Positions 7,978 to 18,633 of a stretch of 64,000 nucleotides of DNA are shown here, piece by piece. The notes beneath the pieces are model-generated. The model saw only the letters and a program-made list of their open reading frames with translations. It was not told the origin of the DNA and did no database searches. Source of the stretch: Thomasclavelia spiroformis DSM 1552 (GTDB lineage: Bacteria > Bacillota_I > Bacilli_A > Erysipelotrichales > Coprobacillaceae); NCBI RefSeq assembly GCF_025149465.1, contig NZ_CP102275.1, positions 1,860,001 to 1,924,000 on the forward strand, in the 5' to 3' direction. The number at the start of each line of letters is the position of its first letter. The first letter of the stretch is position 1. The position numbers and the translations under genes are program-made.

Positions 7978-10062
7978 TTATTTAGCTAAAATAACAATCG
8001 TCTTTGCTCCAATTTGTCCATTATCAATTTTACCATAAATATATTCATATTCTTTTTCTTGATAATCAAATGTAAAATTAGATGGATTAATATAAATTAC
8101 AAATTCTCTATACATTCCTTCATCTTGTTTTAATACATATTTGACCATCTTATAATCAATATTTTCTACAACAACATTTTTTTCAATTTCTTCATTTGAA
8201 GCATATCGAAAACATTTATTTTCTTTACGTAACTTAATAATTTTTTTGATATCATCAACATCTTTTTTATAAATATCACGAAAATCCCAATTAATACAAT
8301 TAATATTATCAGGAGAGTTATACGAATTATAAACGCCACCTTTAGTACGATAAAACTCCTGTCCAGCATGAATAAAAGGAATTCCTTGTGACAATAATGT
8401 TATAATTGTTAAATTTTTTTCACGATTTAAAATACCATCTAATCCTTCTTCAACATTAGAAATATACAACTTATCAAAAACCGTTGCATTATCATGACAT
8501 TCAACATAATTAATTGATTGATCAACTTTTGAATAACAACTCAAGCCATTAATAACATCTCTTGCTCGCTGAGTTTCATATAAATTACCTGTAACAAAAC
8601 CCTTATTAACTAAAACAGAATCACCACTACCACCTTTTATAACCTCACGAAAAGTATCATTAAAAAAACTAATATTTAATAACTTATCATGATTGTACTG
8701 CATTGCCTTTTCACTATCAGGTAAATTTGTCGGCATGTTCCACCCTTCACCATATAAAATAAATGATGAATCATAATCACTACATACACGATAAACTTCA
8801 TTAATAGTTTCAATATCAATAATACCCATTAAGTCAAAACGAAAACCATCAAATCCATAAAACTGCTGCCAACGTTTTGACATATCAACAATATATTTTC
8901 TAACCATCTTTTTTTGACTATCTACATCATTTCCACACCATGAACCATTTGATAAACTACCATCGGGATTTTTTCTAAAATAATAACCTGGTACTAATCT
9001 TTCAAAAGCATTAGCATTAACATCATATACATGATTATAAACAACATCCATAATTACCCTAATGCCTTTAGAATGTAGTTTAGAAACCATTTCCTTACAT
9101 TCAATAACTCGACTATATCCATTATTTGGATCACTACAATAACTTCCTTCAGGTACATTATATTGAGCCGGATCATAACCCCAATTATATAACATTTTTT
9201 GATGATTTTCATCAACTGTAGCAAAATCTTGAATCGGCATTAACTGCAAATGAGTAATTCCTAATTCAACTAAATAATCTAATCCCGCACTATTACCATG
9301 TTTAGTTTTTAAACCCTCTTCACATATTCCTTTAAATTTCCCTTTATATTTACTTGAACAATTATCATACATTGTATAATCACGAACATTTGCTTCATAA
9401 ATAATCGCATCTGTTTTCTTTAAAAGTGGCTTCAAACATTCACGATTTAATTCTATTTTAGTTTTATCTAAATTAATAATTATACTGCTTTGACTATTAG
9501 AAGATGAGCTATAAGCATATGGATCCACTGTAAAACAATATTCATTATGATGTCTAACTAAATAAACATATCTGCAATTATCATAGTCCCCTTCAATCTT
9601 AGCATAAAACACCCCTTTATCTAATCTTTTCATATTATAACTACAAGTAGTGTCATTTTTTGTAATCAATACTTTCACCTCTAATGCCGTTGGTGTCCAT
9701 ACTTTAAATTCAGTATATTCCATATGATAATTATTACCTAAATCGTCACCATCATAATAATTCATATTTAAAAAATCTTCATCATAAACAAGTTTACTAT
9801 ATTGTAATGTTTCAGATAAACCATACGCATCAACAATTTGATAAACACGACAAAAATCTATTTCAATTTCATTGAAATAGTAATGAATAAATCTATCATC
9901 TTCATATTTATCAGCAATTTTTATTTCCTTAAGACTATTATTTCTCATATCTCGTAAATAGAATTTTGGGCTATAACCCCCATAATATTGTTTTAAAAAT
10001 AATACTTCTATTCTATTTAAAGATATCATCTGTGCAATCATCCTAATAGCACTTTTTTCCAT
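7978..10062 (-). CDS. pulA: Type I pullulanase (GH13)
   Basis: About 694 residues. It hydrolyses alpha-1,6 branch points in pullulan, starch or glycogen-derived dextrins. An N-terminal CBM48-like beta domain (about 100-200) is followed by the GH13 barrel with the diagnostic YNWGYDP motif, DVVYNHV, the nucleophile Asp in GFRFDLMGI, the acid/base Glu in YGEGW, and the HD pair in VECHDNAT. No signal peptide is visible, so it is probably cytoplasmic, working on internalised or stored glucan. Start: the ATG at 10062 is used because AGAGGTGAG (about 10069-10075) precedes it; an earlier in-frame start at 10083 has no such site. Glycogen genes glgP, glgB and pgm lie within 20 kb on the same strand. 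Confidence 0.93.
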   Translation of the reverse strand: MEKSAIRMIAQMISLNRIEVLFLKQYYGGYSPKFYLRDMRNNSLKEIKIADKYEDDRFIHYYFNEIEIDFCRVYQIVDAYGLSETLQYSKLVYDEDFLNMNYYDGDDLGNNYHMEYTEFKVWTPTALEVKVLITKNDTTCSYNMKRLDKGVFYAKIEGDYDNCRYVYLVRHHNEYCFTVDPYAYSSSSNSQSSIIINLDKTKIELNRECLKPLLKKTDAIIYEANVRDYTMYDNCSSKYKGKFKGICEEGLKTKHGNSAGLDYLVELGITHLQLMPIQDFATVDENHQKMLYNWGYDPAQYNVPEGSYCSDPNNGYSRVIECKEMVSKLHSKGIRVIMDVVYNHVYDVNANAFERLVPGYYFRKNPDGSLSNGSWCGNDVDSQKKMVRKYIVDMSKRWQQFYGFDGFRFDLMGIIDIETINEVYRVCSDYDSSFILYGEGWNMPTNLPDSEKAMQYNHDKLLNISFFNDTFREVIKGGSGDSVLVNKGFVTGNLYETQRARDVINGLSCYSKVDQSINYVECHDNATVFDKLYISNVEEGLDGILNREKNLTIITLLSQGIPFIHAGQEFYRTKGGVYNSYNSPDNINCINWDFRDIYKKDVDDIKKIIKLRKENKCFRYASNEEIEKNVVVENIDYKMVKYVLKQDEGMYREFVIYINPSNFTFDYQEKEYEYIYGKIDNGQIGAKTIVILAK

Positions 10063-10313
10063 GACTCTCACCTCTTTTATCAATCACATTATAGCTTATC
10101 CAAACAATTTAAGCAATCATCCTATTTTTACTTTATATTATATTACATTAAATTTATATTTATACATCAATAAAAATTTTCATTCAGTAGTTATCTTTAA
10201 TAGCTATCATAATTTTAAACATATTATATAGATGTTGTTAAACAAAATCAATTTAAAAACAAATTACATCCATCATCTTTTTTTATTATATTTTACACAT
10301 TTATTTAAAAAAA

Positions 10314-10334
10314 GGACAAAAATAAATTTTGTCC
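10314..10334. repeat. Hairpin upstream of the IS91 transposase
   Basis: GGACAAAA (10314-10321) and TTTTGTCC (10327-10334) with a 5-base loop. It lies about 70 bases upstream of the transposase start and is a candidate end (ter-side) structure. A TATAAT box follows at about 10382-10387. Confidence 0.55.
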
Positions 10335-10405
10335 ATTGGGTGATAAATCACAACTTTTATGATTATCTCCCTTTTTTTGTTTTATAATAGAACTGGTGAT
10401 TTTAG

Positions 10406-11818
10406 ATGATTGATTTAGCTGTACCTACTGATACATTAGCTCTTTTTAATTTAAGACAATATTTTAAAAAAAATTCTAAAGAATCTTTTAAATACATTTT
10501 CTTTGATAATTTTGAATATATTCACAATCTTTATCTTTCTGGTAAATTGCGTGATATTACTTTTGATAATATTCAAAAAACTATTCTTTGCTCCTCTGTT
10601 TATTTAGGTTTCGATCTTTTCGAATGCCCTAACTGCGGTCATGAAACTATTGTCCCTCATACCTGTTCTTCCAGATTCTGCAGCAAATGCGGTTCAAAAG
10701 CTGCCCAGCAACGTGCTGCTCATGTTTCTGCTATGGCTTTTGAATCAAAACATCGACACATTGTTTTTACTATCCCTAAAGAACTTAGACCTTTCTTTTT
10801 AAAAGACAGATCTCTTCTTGAGGGTTTCTTCACTGTATCTCGCAATGTACTGGCTTCTCTTTTCAATGACTGTAAATACCGTAAAATGAAAAACAGATTT
10901 AAAAAGAATCATATCTGCAAAAAAACAAAGCACAAATCCAAATATCTCTACAAAGATACCAGAAATAATATTATATTTGGTGCTATCGCTTCATTGCATA
11001 CTTTTGGGCGTAATCTCCAATGGAATCCTCATATTCATATTTTAGTATGTGAAGATGCATACGATACAAAAAATGATAAAATTAAAAACTTTTCCTTTAT
11101 GTCCTATAAAAAACTAAGACAGACATGGCGATATCAGCTACTTGATTATCTTGATAAAAGAATCGGTAACAATGAGACCTTCAGAAGACTAAAACTCTGG
11201 TATTATACTAAATACACTGAAGGTTTCTATGTCCATGCTCCTAAATTCAAAAAAGATCAGGATGAAGACGATATCAATGATTGCGTTAAATATATCACCA
11301 GGTATACCAGCAGACCGGTCATGGCCGAAAGCAGGATAGTAAAATATGATGATATCAATAAAACAGTTCACTGGTTTTATCACCGACACGAAGATGATAA
11401 GCGTATTGATGTAATCGAACCAGTTACCAGTTTTATCAATAATGTTGTTCTACACTGTCCTGAAAGAAATTTTAAGATGGTAAGATATTTTGGATTCTAT
11501 GCAAACAAAAGTTTAAAGACATATGACAGAATGGCAGAACTGGTTGGAAAAAAACTTAAACGTAAAGTTCAGTACAAAAAAGAAAGAGCAGCAGCAGCTA
11601 AAATAAATAAGGAAAAGACACATTTCAGATATTATATGATACAATCATTTCAGAGGGATCCTCTACTATGTACATGTGGAGAAATAATGAATTATGCAGA
11701 GACATATGATCCTTTTGAAGGAGGGATAAAAAATGACAGACGATATCGAAACGGATGCATCTACAACTCAAAGTATCTCAAAAGTCGAACCAGACCAGCA
11801 GCAACAGGGATGGACTGA
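10406..11818 (+). CDS. IS91-family (Y2, HUH) transposase
   Basis: 470 residues. The N-terminal zinc-binding region (about 70-105) shows CPNCG and CSSRFCSKCG. The catalytic part has the HUH motif NPHIHILV near residue 210 and two tyrosines four residues apart in KYITRYTSRP (near 300), the arrangement that makes IS91 enzymes rolling-circle transposases. A second CxC pair (CTCGE) lies near the C-terminus. The C-terminal 86 bases overlap a second gene in another frame. The codon mix (more GC-rich and with more C-ending codons than the neighbours) fits recent arrival. Confidence 0.9.
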   Translation: MIDLAVPTDTLALFNLRQYFKKNSKESFKYIFFDNFEYIHNLYLSGKLRDITFDNIQKTILCSSVYLGFDLFECPNCGHETIVPHTCSSRFCSKCGSKAAQQRAAHVSAMAFESKHRHIVFTIPKELRPFFLKDRSLLEGFFTVSRNVLASLFNDCKYRKMKNRFKKNHICKKTKHKSKYLYKDTRNNIIFGAIASLHTFGRNLQWNPHIHILVCEDAYDTKNDKIKNFSFMSYKKLRQTWRYQLLDYLDKRIGNNETFRRLKLWYYTKYTEGFYVHAPKFKKDQDEDDINDCVKYITRYTSRPVMAESRIVKYDDINKTVHWFYHRHEDDKRIDVIEPVTSFINNVVLHCPERNFKMVRYFGFYANKSLKTYDRMAELVGKKLKRKVQYKKERAAAAKINKEKTHFRYYMIQSFQRDPLLCTCGEIMNYAETYDPFEGGIKNDRRYRNGCIYNSKYLKSRTRPAATGMD

Positions 11819-12008
11819 TGAAGAACTTATGCAGTTTATTGAAAATGATGTAATGGTCAGGATGAAATGTGAATCATGCGGGTATGAAGAAGACGTACCT
11901 GATTGGATACTGGAAGAATTTTTGGAAATAGAATTACATAACGGATCAAAAGAAAGAAGATACAGCTGCCAATGTCCAGAGTGTAATAAAAACATGTTCA
12001 GGAAATAA
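11733..12008 (+). CDS. Small zinc-ribbon protein overlapping the IS91 transposase 3' end
   Basis: 91 residues. An acidic N-terminal half (TDDIETDASTT, then WTDEELMQF) is followed by two cysteine pairs, CESCGYEED near residue 46 and CQCPECNKN near 79, separated by about 30 residues, as in a zinc ribbon. A strong ribosome binding site, GGAGGG at about 11720-11725, sits seven bases before the ATG, inside the transposase gene, so this frame is probably truly translated. It overlaps the transposase by 86 bases in another frame. I do not recognise a named family; a DNA-binding or regulatory accessory protein of the element is an inference from position and cysteines. Confidence 0.72.
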   Translation: MTDDIETDASTTQSISKVEPDQQQQGWTDEELMQFIENDVMVRMKCESCGYEEDVPDWILEEFLEIELHNGSKERRYSCQCPECNKNMFRK

Positions 12009-12027
12009 TATTTTCTGACACTTTTTT

Positions 12028-12051
12028 GGGTACCTTATTTTAAAGGTACCC
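12028..12051. terminator. Strong hairpin at the IS91 right side
   Basis: GGGTACCTT (12028-12036) pairs with AAGGTACCC (12043-12051) across a 6-base loop. A short T-containing tail follows on the plus strand. It may act as a terminator for the element or as its ori-side end hairpin. Confidence 0.6.
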
Positions 12052-12109
12052 TTATAGTTTTATTTTTACAATATACCCGTTGACGAATCCAAATTCTTAT
12101 TAAATAAAA

Positions 12110-12155
12110 AAAGACTTCTTTTCTATTAAGAAATCTTAATAGTCTAGAAGTCTTT
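12110..12155 (-). terminator. Intrinsic terminator of the PL8 gene
   Basis: AAAGACTTCT (12110-12119) pairs with AGAAGTCTTT (12146-12155). An inner hairpin TATTAAG/CTTAATA lies within. On the minus strand the stem ends in a T run. It lies directly after the stop codon at 12164. Confidence 0.85.
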
Positions 12156-12163
12156 TATTTATA

Positions 12164-12930
12164 TTAATCTTCTTTTCTTTTTAACACTGTATACCCAGCT
12201 ACACTTAATAATGCTATTGTTGCAAACATTCCTGTTAAGCTTTCATCTCCTGTTTTTACACTTGTAGTTGTATCACCATTATTTACTGGTGTACTTACTG
12301 TGTTATCAATTGTTACTGTTTGTAATCCGGCAATTGCTTTTTCTAATGTAGCTTTTGCATTGTCTACTTCAACTTGTGAAGCATTTGGATTTTCAAATAC
12401 TACTTTTGCTTCATTTAATGCTTTTGTTAATCCATCAAATGTTGCTTTTGTATAGTTTGCACTATTTAATCCTTCTGCTTGATTGATTAACTCTTCTAAT
12501 AGACTCTTATCTGGAATTAATCTTAAGTTCAAGAATTCTGTTACTAATTCACTGTAAGCTTTATTTACTTCTTCTTGCATTGCATTTTCATCTTTATACA
12601 CAGCTTTTGCTTCACTTAATTCTGTTTCAAATGCTGTCCATGTAGCTTGAATATATTTATCAGCTTCTAATCCACTTACTTTATCGATGAATGCTTTTAA
12701 TGCTGTTTTGTCACCCTTGAAGAATTCTAATTTTTGCATTACACTAGCAAGTCTATCAAATACATTATTTACTTCAACTTGTGAAGCATTTTCATTATTG
12801 TAAACTGCATTAGCTTCATCTCTTGCTGCAATGAATTCATCAACTACTACTGGAATTACTTTTTCTAAATCTTCATCAGTAATTGCATTAGCTAAGTCAA
12901 TTGCAATTTGTAATTCAAACTTATTAGCTT
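12164..12930 (-). repeat. Shared FIVAR-VKTGD block, copy 1 (PL8 gene)
   Basis: Three FIVAR modules (beginning NKFELQIAI, DKTALKAFI and DKSLLEELI) plus the sortase-type tail. The same block, in the same order, ends four other genes at 47049, 51407, 55884 and 61090. DNA identity with these is visibly high over most of the block. Confidence 0.85.
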
Positions 12931-15900
12931 TTTTTACTAATCCTTCTACTGCAGTTATTAAAATTGTTAATGCTTGATCTACTTCTTTTTGACTAGCATT
13001 TTCATTATCCAATACAGCTTTTGCATGTTGCATTGCTTCATCAAATACTTGCCAACTTACTGGTGTATAAGTTTCGCTAGTTTTATCTTTATTGTTATTA
13101 TATGCTTCTTGTAAAGCATCTCTATTAACTTCTTTAACTGTAATTGTTAAATCTACACTTGTTCCCCCAGTTGTTTTTGCTGTAATTGTTGCCACTCCAA
13201 TTCCAACAGCTTTTAATTTTCCAGTAGCATCGATTTGAATAATTGTTTCGTCACTGCTTGACCAAATAATATATTTATGTGTAGCATTTTCTGGAGTAAT
13301 TTTAGCACTTAATTGATGAATATCACCTAATGCAAGTGTATCGATTGTATTTATTAAAGATAACCCTTCTACCTTAATTACTTTTCCAGCATTTGGTGTA
13401 ATATTAATTATACACTCTGCTTTAACATCAGGATTCTTTATCGAATAAGCTGTAATTGTTGCAAATCCTGATTTACCTTTAACTGTAATTTTACCATTGT
13501 TATTAACAGTTACTAAACTAGGATCTGATGATTTCCATCCAATACTAGAAGAGATGATATTTTCTGGATCAGTTATAATATCAAGTGTAGTTGTTTGTCC
13601 TTTTAACATACTCATTGTAGTATCTACAAATGATATACTATTAATATCTTGATTATCCGGATCATCAATTGTTGTTCCCATTACTTGGAATTCATAAATA
13701 GAATATCCATACTTTGTATTAGCTTCAATTCCTTGCATACGCACATATCTACCAACATAATCTTGACTAAAAGTATGATTTGTCCAATCTCCTTGTACAC
13801 TATTATTTTTTATATGTGCCATATCAATCCATGTTTTACCATCATTAGATATTTGTAATTTAAACTCTTTTGCTGAAGCAGTTTCCCATAATATATTAAC
13901 TGCTTGTATATTACAGTTAGCTTGTAAATCCACATAAAACCATTCATCATTTGTTCTTCTTGATGCCCAACGTGTAGCAATACTTCCATCTACGGCATAT
14001 TTTTCTGCTTTTCCATTTCCATCACTTGGATGTAATCCACTACTATATGCCGGTTTATTTAATGCTAGATTCCATGGTTCTAATTCAACTTCGTCTTCAC
14101 TTCCTGTTTTTTGTAAAACACGGAAAGCAAATAATGAATATTGAGCTTCACTTACCCCTTGTATTTTTACATAACGAGCAGTTATTGGTTCATCAAAATC
14201 AAATCGTGCATATTGACCATACTTAGCATCTGTTATTGATTTAATAGTTTTCCAATTTTTTCCATCATTAGAAATCAAAATATCATAACTTTCACCATTT
14301 GAATACCAACTAAGATCAATTGCATCAAATGTTGTTTCTTTTCTTAAATCTACTTGAATCCATTCTTTACCTTCTGTATTAGATTGCCATCTTGTTGTGT
14401 CAGTGTTACCGTCAACAGCATTTGCTACTCCATAACCAGCTTTTGATGAACTTGCAGTTGCTGTCTTTTTTAATGCCATATCTTTATATACAGTAATTGG
14501 CAAAGATGCAGATATATCTTTTCCATTAACTTCTACATTCACTGTTGCCGTACCTTGTTTTATAAACTGTAATGTACCATCTTTAAATGAAGCAATATCA
14601 TCATTACTTGAACTATAAACAAGTTTACTTTGTGCATTCATTGGAGCTACTTTAATAGAAGGGACAATATCATAATCAATAACTCCATCAATTTTTTCAT
14701 CAACAAAACGAATTTGTTGAATATCTGCATTTTCTGGAACATAATTTAATGCAACATCTAAAATCATACTATCTTTTGACATTGCTATTTTTAAATAATC
14801 AGTATTTTCTTCCAATTCAGGAATATGAATTTTTATTTTAGTATATCCATCTTTTGTTTCTATTTCTTCTTTTGAAACTTCTAATGGCTGATAAGTCAAA
14901 CCATCTTTTGATGTAAGAACATCAATTTTCCCACCATCTTTAACATAAGCGATAATTGTTCCTTCTTTAATATTTGTATAACTATATAATAATTCCCCAT
15001 TATCACTTGTTGCGTTTACTACATCATCTTCTAAATAAGTTGTATAATCAACATCATTAGTTAAATATGTTTTACTATCATTTTGCATTGAATCCTTCAA
15101 CATTTTAAGATTACTTGAATTTTTCATTGTTGCATCAAATCTAGTAAATTGTGGTGCCCATACTTTTGTTGGATGATCACAAACTTCAATTTTAAGATAA
15201 TTTGCATTTTCATTTACACCGCTATCTGGTGTTAATAAATTTTGTCTAAACCATCCATTTTTTGTATTTACAGGCGTTGATTTACGATATTCTTGTTTTT
15301 GCCAAATTTCTCCATCTTGTGATGTATATATATTGATTGTTCCAATAGAATTATCATAACCATATACTTCTAAATTAAAATCTTGAAGACTTGGAAGCAT
15401 ATAAACAATTGACTCTTCACTATTTTTATTTGAACCAACACGTTTAATTCGCGTACTATCACCCTCAAAGTTATTTGGTTGTCCACCTTGTCCAGCATTT
15501 CCTGAATCAAAGTCCCAATTTGATGTATGTGTTAACATTTTATCCATTGTTTCAAATTCATCAAAAAATGAAGTTGTTGCTGTTGTTGTAAAAGAAACTT
15601 CTTTACCAAATTCACTAATATTTTCACCATTTTTTGCTTGTACATTTAAATAATAAGTAGTATCTGGTGTTAATCCATAAATTCGTGTTGTTAAATCTTC
15701 AGTTTCTAAAACATCTGTATATTTTCCACTTTCAACGCCATAATGAATCAAATAACTTTTTGCATTTACTTCACGATTGATATCTACTACTAAAGCATCA
15801 TCATCCATAGAAACATTTGCAATAGAAGTAGGTTTTAAATCCACATCATCATATGAAAACTTAATTTGGAAATTTTTACCATCAGCATCTTTAACATTAA

Positions 15901-18354
15901 CTTTAATAATTGTTGTAGGTGCCATTTGAATAACTTCTATTTCTTTGTCGCTACTAACTATTCCGCTTACTTCACGATTAATTTCTAATGTTATATAATC
16001 TTTATTTTGTTGAGTTGTATCTGTAACTGAAACGTTTAAGCCATTATCAGTATCGTTGATCATAACAGAAGCAGGACTATCACTTGTTACATAATTTTTA
16101 ACATTACCTAAATCAACTGAAGTATATCCTTTTTGCCAGAAATTTACTCCTAATGTACCTAAACTCTTTTCATAAACAGCATGTGCCTTATCATCTTGTC
16201 GGATAATTTCAATATCACTATTTGTTGCGTACTCAGTTGTTTCATCTACAGATTTCCCTGGTAATAATACATAGGAATATGAACTATCATTAGCACCATT
16301 TCCGTTTGCACTATGATCCATCCAAGCAGTAAAATAATCAGCACTATATGTATTAGTATCACGATTATATTCCCCTAAAGAAGACCATGTTCCTGATCTA
16401 GTTTCACTTTTTACATTAATATCTAAGTTGTTTGGGAAATAAAATCCAATATCTGAATCTTCTACATTTCCACTCATATGGAATGTTTTAGCATTATCAT
16501 AAGCAATTTCTGCACCATCCATCGTCATAGTTTGTTTATTACCATCTACATAGTAAGTTCTATTTTCATTATCAATTTTATAATTTTCAAGTGTTGTTTC
16601 TACATCGTATTGTCCACTAATATTACTTCCCAAAGCAACAACTTCATCATCAAACATAAACCAAGATTTTTTTGCTTTCAAATCATGAGTTGTCATTGAG
16701 AGATCCATCCCAGATACACCATATACACCATCAGTGACTCCACCTGCAAATGGATTTAAATTGTATTGAGTCCCTTGATTTCTTCCATATACTGATGTAG
16801 CTCCTGGAATACGATACCAATCTTTTGTTGCTTTTTCTACTCCTTCAGTACGTTCTAAATCATTTGTATATAAATAAGTAGCACCATTTCCAATATACCA
16901 TCCTTTATTATTGGAATCACCACCTTCATAAGTTTTGATTGTTGGAGAAGACATTGCAATTGTATAAGCCCATCCTTCTTTTGACCAATGAATTGTACGT
17001 GCTCCATTATTCATCTGATAAGTTGTTCCATCAAAACTTATTGGTGTAATACTATCATTATTTAAAATATTATTCACCTTAACAACTGTATCTAAAGGAA
17101 ATTTATACCATGGTGTATCAGCACTAGCGTTCATCTGTTCAATCATAAAATCATTACTAAACCATTGTTTAATACACCCTTTAAATTGTTCTTGAATGTT
17201 TTCAGGAGCATTTTCACTTAACATTAACATTGCATTGGCAATAATCAATGCACCTCTAGGTTGAGTTGTATCACTTCTAGTAATTTCTCTACCACGAAAA
17301 GCATCCATACTTAATCCATTATATACCATTGGTTCATATGAATCTATAACCCAATCATATACAATATTAGCACTAGCTTCACCAAGATCCCATTTTGTTC
17401 CTGAAAGCATATATAATAAATAAGCCGTATCAGTTAAACACATTAAACCATATCCACCATTATAAGGGAATGTTGTATGTTGAATAAATGTTCCATCTTC
17501 ATAATATCCATCAGGGAAAGATCCATCTCCTGGTTCAGTATACTTTAATACTGTAGGCATAACAGATTGAATATGGCTCATATAGGATTCTTTTTCTGTT
17601 AATAAACCGGTATACATACTTACTCTTTCATTCCATGTTGAATTAGCACCTGTAAAAGAAGTCCAGTTAACAAATTCTTCCATAGTTGTAGCATATTTGT
17701 TAATCACTTCTTTATCTAAATCATCATATAAAAGTAATAATGTTTCCCCTAAATATACTGGTGCCCCCAAACGCCAAGAAAACCAGTTACCATAAGGAAC
17801 AGTCTTATCTCCTTGTTTAAATGCTTGATTGTAATGATATTTGTTCATAAACTCTAATGCCATTTTAATATCTTCAAGCATATCTTTATTTTTATATAGT
17901 GCACATCCTTTTGTTTCATATGCTAAAGCCATCGCTCTAATATATTGATATGTAAACTGAATCGAATTTGCATTAATATACGAACTACTCCCACTTCTAC
18001 GTTTTCCTAAAGGATACTCTGGAAAAACATAATCTTTAGATGCATCTAAATTTGGATCTAAAGCAGTATCATCTTCATTCATATAGCTTCCATTTATTGC
18101 ATTAGAAACAGGATTTTTATTCATATTATCCCAATATGCCTGTGCAGTATCATTGATTGATTTTAACATTGGTTTAACAATTGGATCGTTAACATCATAA
18201 TCTCCACCAACAGCCATATCATGAAATTTTTCACGCATAATTGCATATTGATTCACATTATCTAATGCATTTGTTATTACAATATTACTTGTAGCAGTAG
18301 TTATTGTTACAAAAACAGTAATAATAGTAATAAATATTTTTTTATGTATCGCAT
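12164..18354 (-). CDS. Surface polysaccharide lyase family 8 (hyaluronate/chondroitin lyase), signal peptide out of frame
   Basis: The long frame (18256-12164) has 2030 residues. The PL8 alpha-toroid (about 1-370) has the catalytic Asn region TGANSTWNERV and the His/Tyr motif HTTFPYNGGYG. The PL8 beta-domains (about 400-810) have WYRIPGATS. Then come an FN3 domain, a jelly-roll-like region, Big2-like segments, two F5/8-type CBM32 domains (ALKKTATASSS and ALNKPAYSS starts), two more Big2, four FIVAR modules and the tail SVKTGDES, a hydrophobic helix and KRKED. The enzyme would cleave hyaluronan or chondroitin by beta-elimination at the cell surface. In frame upstream of 18256 there is a signal peptide (IFITIITVFVTITTATS) but no start codon. 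The ATG at 18354, with GAGGAAGGA before it, is one base out of frame. Eight A instead of seven at 18337-18343 would give MRYIKKIFITII in frame. Confidence 0.9.
18337..18343 (-). other. A7 tract at the frameshift in the PL8 signal peptide
   Basis: Seven A on the minus strand, between the start codon at 18354 (frame 1) and the secretory helix (frame 3). One more A joins them. See the PL8 entry. This may be a slippage site or an assembly error. Confidence 0.7.
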
Positions 18355-18570
18355 TTTATCATATCCTTCCTCATTTTTGATATATAATTAATTTTTCTAA
18401 TATTCAATTAACCATTACTTTTTATCATCTCCTTTTTATTATTGTATCCCCTTTCATTAGGATATTATAATTTTAACATATGATATTTTTAATTATTAGT
18501 TATAATATTTGTAATTTTTTTTACAAAAATTGAAATAAATTATTGTAATCTAATATAACTCATAATAAAA

Positions 18571-18620
18571 AAGGACTTATCTAAATCAACTAATTTCTTT
18601 AGTTAATCAAAACAGTCCTT
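18571..18620 (-). terminator. Intrinsic terminator of glgP
   Basis: AAGGACT (18571-18577) pairs with AGTCCTT (18614-18620), and on the minus strand the stem runs into TTTTTTATT. The remaining gap 18357-18570 is AT-rich leader of the PL8 gene and contains no gene that I can see. Confidence 0.75.
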
Positions 18621-18633
18621 TAATCTTTATCTT

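Larger units (their letters stand above)
10314..12051 (+). mobile_element. IS91-family insertion sequence (approximate limits)
   Basis: The element carries an HUH transposase and an overlapping small gene. Its limits are estimated from two hairpins: GGACAAAA/TTTTGTCC (10314-10334) before the transposase and GGGTACCTT/AAGGTACCC (12028-12051) after the small gene. IS91 elements move by rolling circle, have no inverted repeats at the ends and make no target duplication, so exact ends cannot be fixed from one copy. The element lies between the start of pulA and the 3' end of the convergent PL8 gene. Confidence 0.7.

Noticed and set aside
8166-8369. 67-codon minus-strand frame inside the pullulanase gene
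   Set aside because: Shadow frame within a confidently assigned enzyme, of low-complexity Ile/Leu/Lys composition.
10084-10313. Possible regulatory RNA upstream of pulA
   Set aside because: AT-rich without a stable fold or known motif; only ordinary leader and flank of the IS91 element.
11189-11389. Minus-strand frame opposite the IS91 transposase (also 11768-11995)
   Set aside because: Antisense shadows of two frames supported by motifs and ribosome binding sites.
12164-12930. Tandem repeats that could suggest a CRISPR or satellite array
   Set aside because: The repeat unit is a protein module of about 60-65 codons that keeps frame; there are no short identical repeats with unique spacers.
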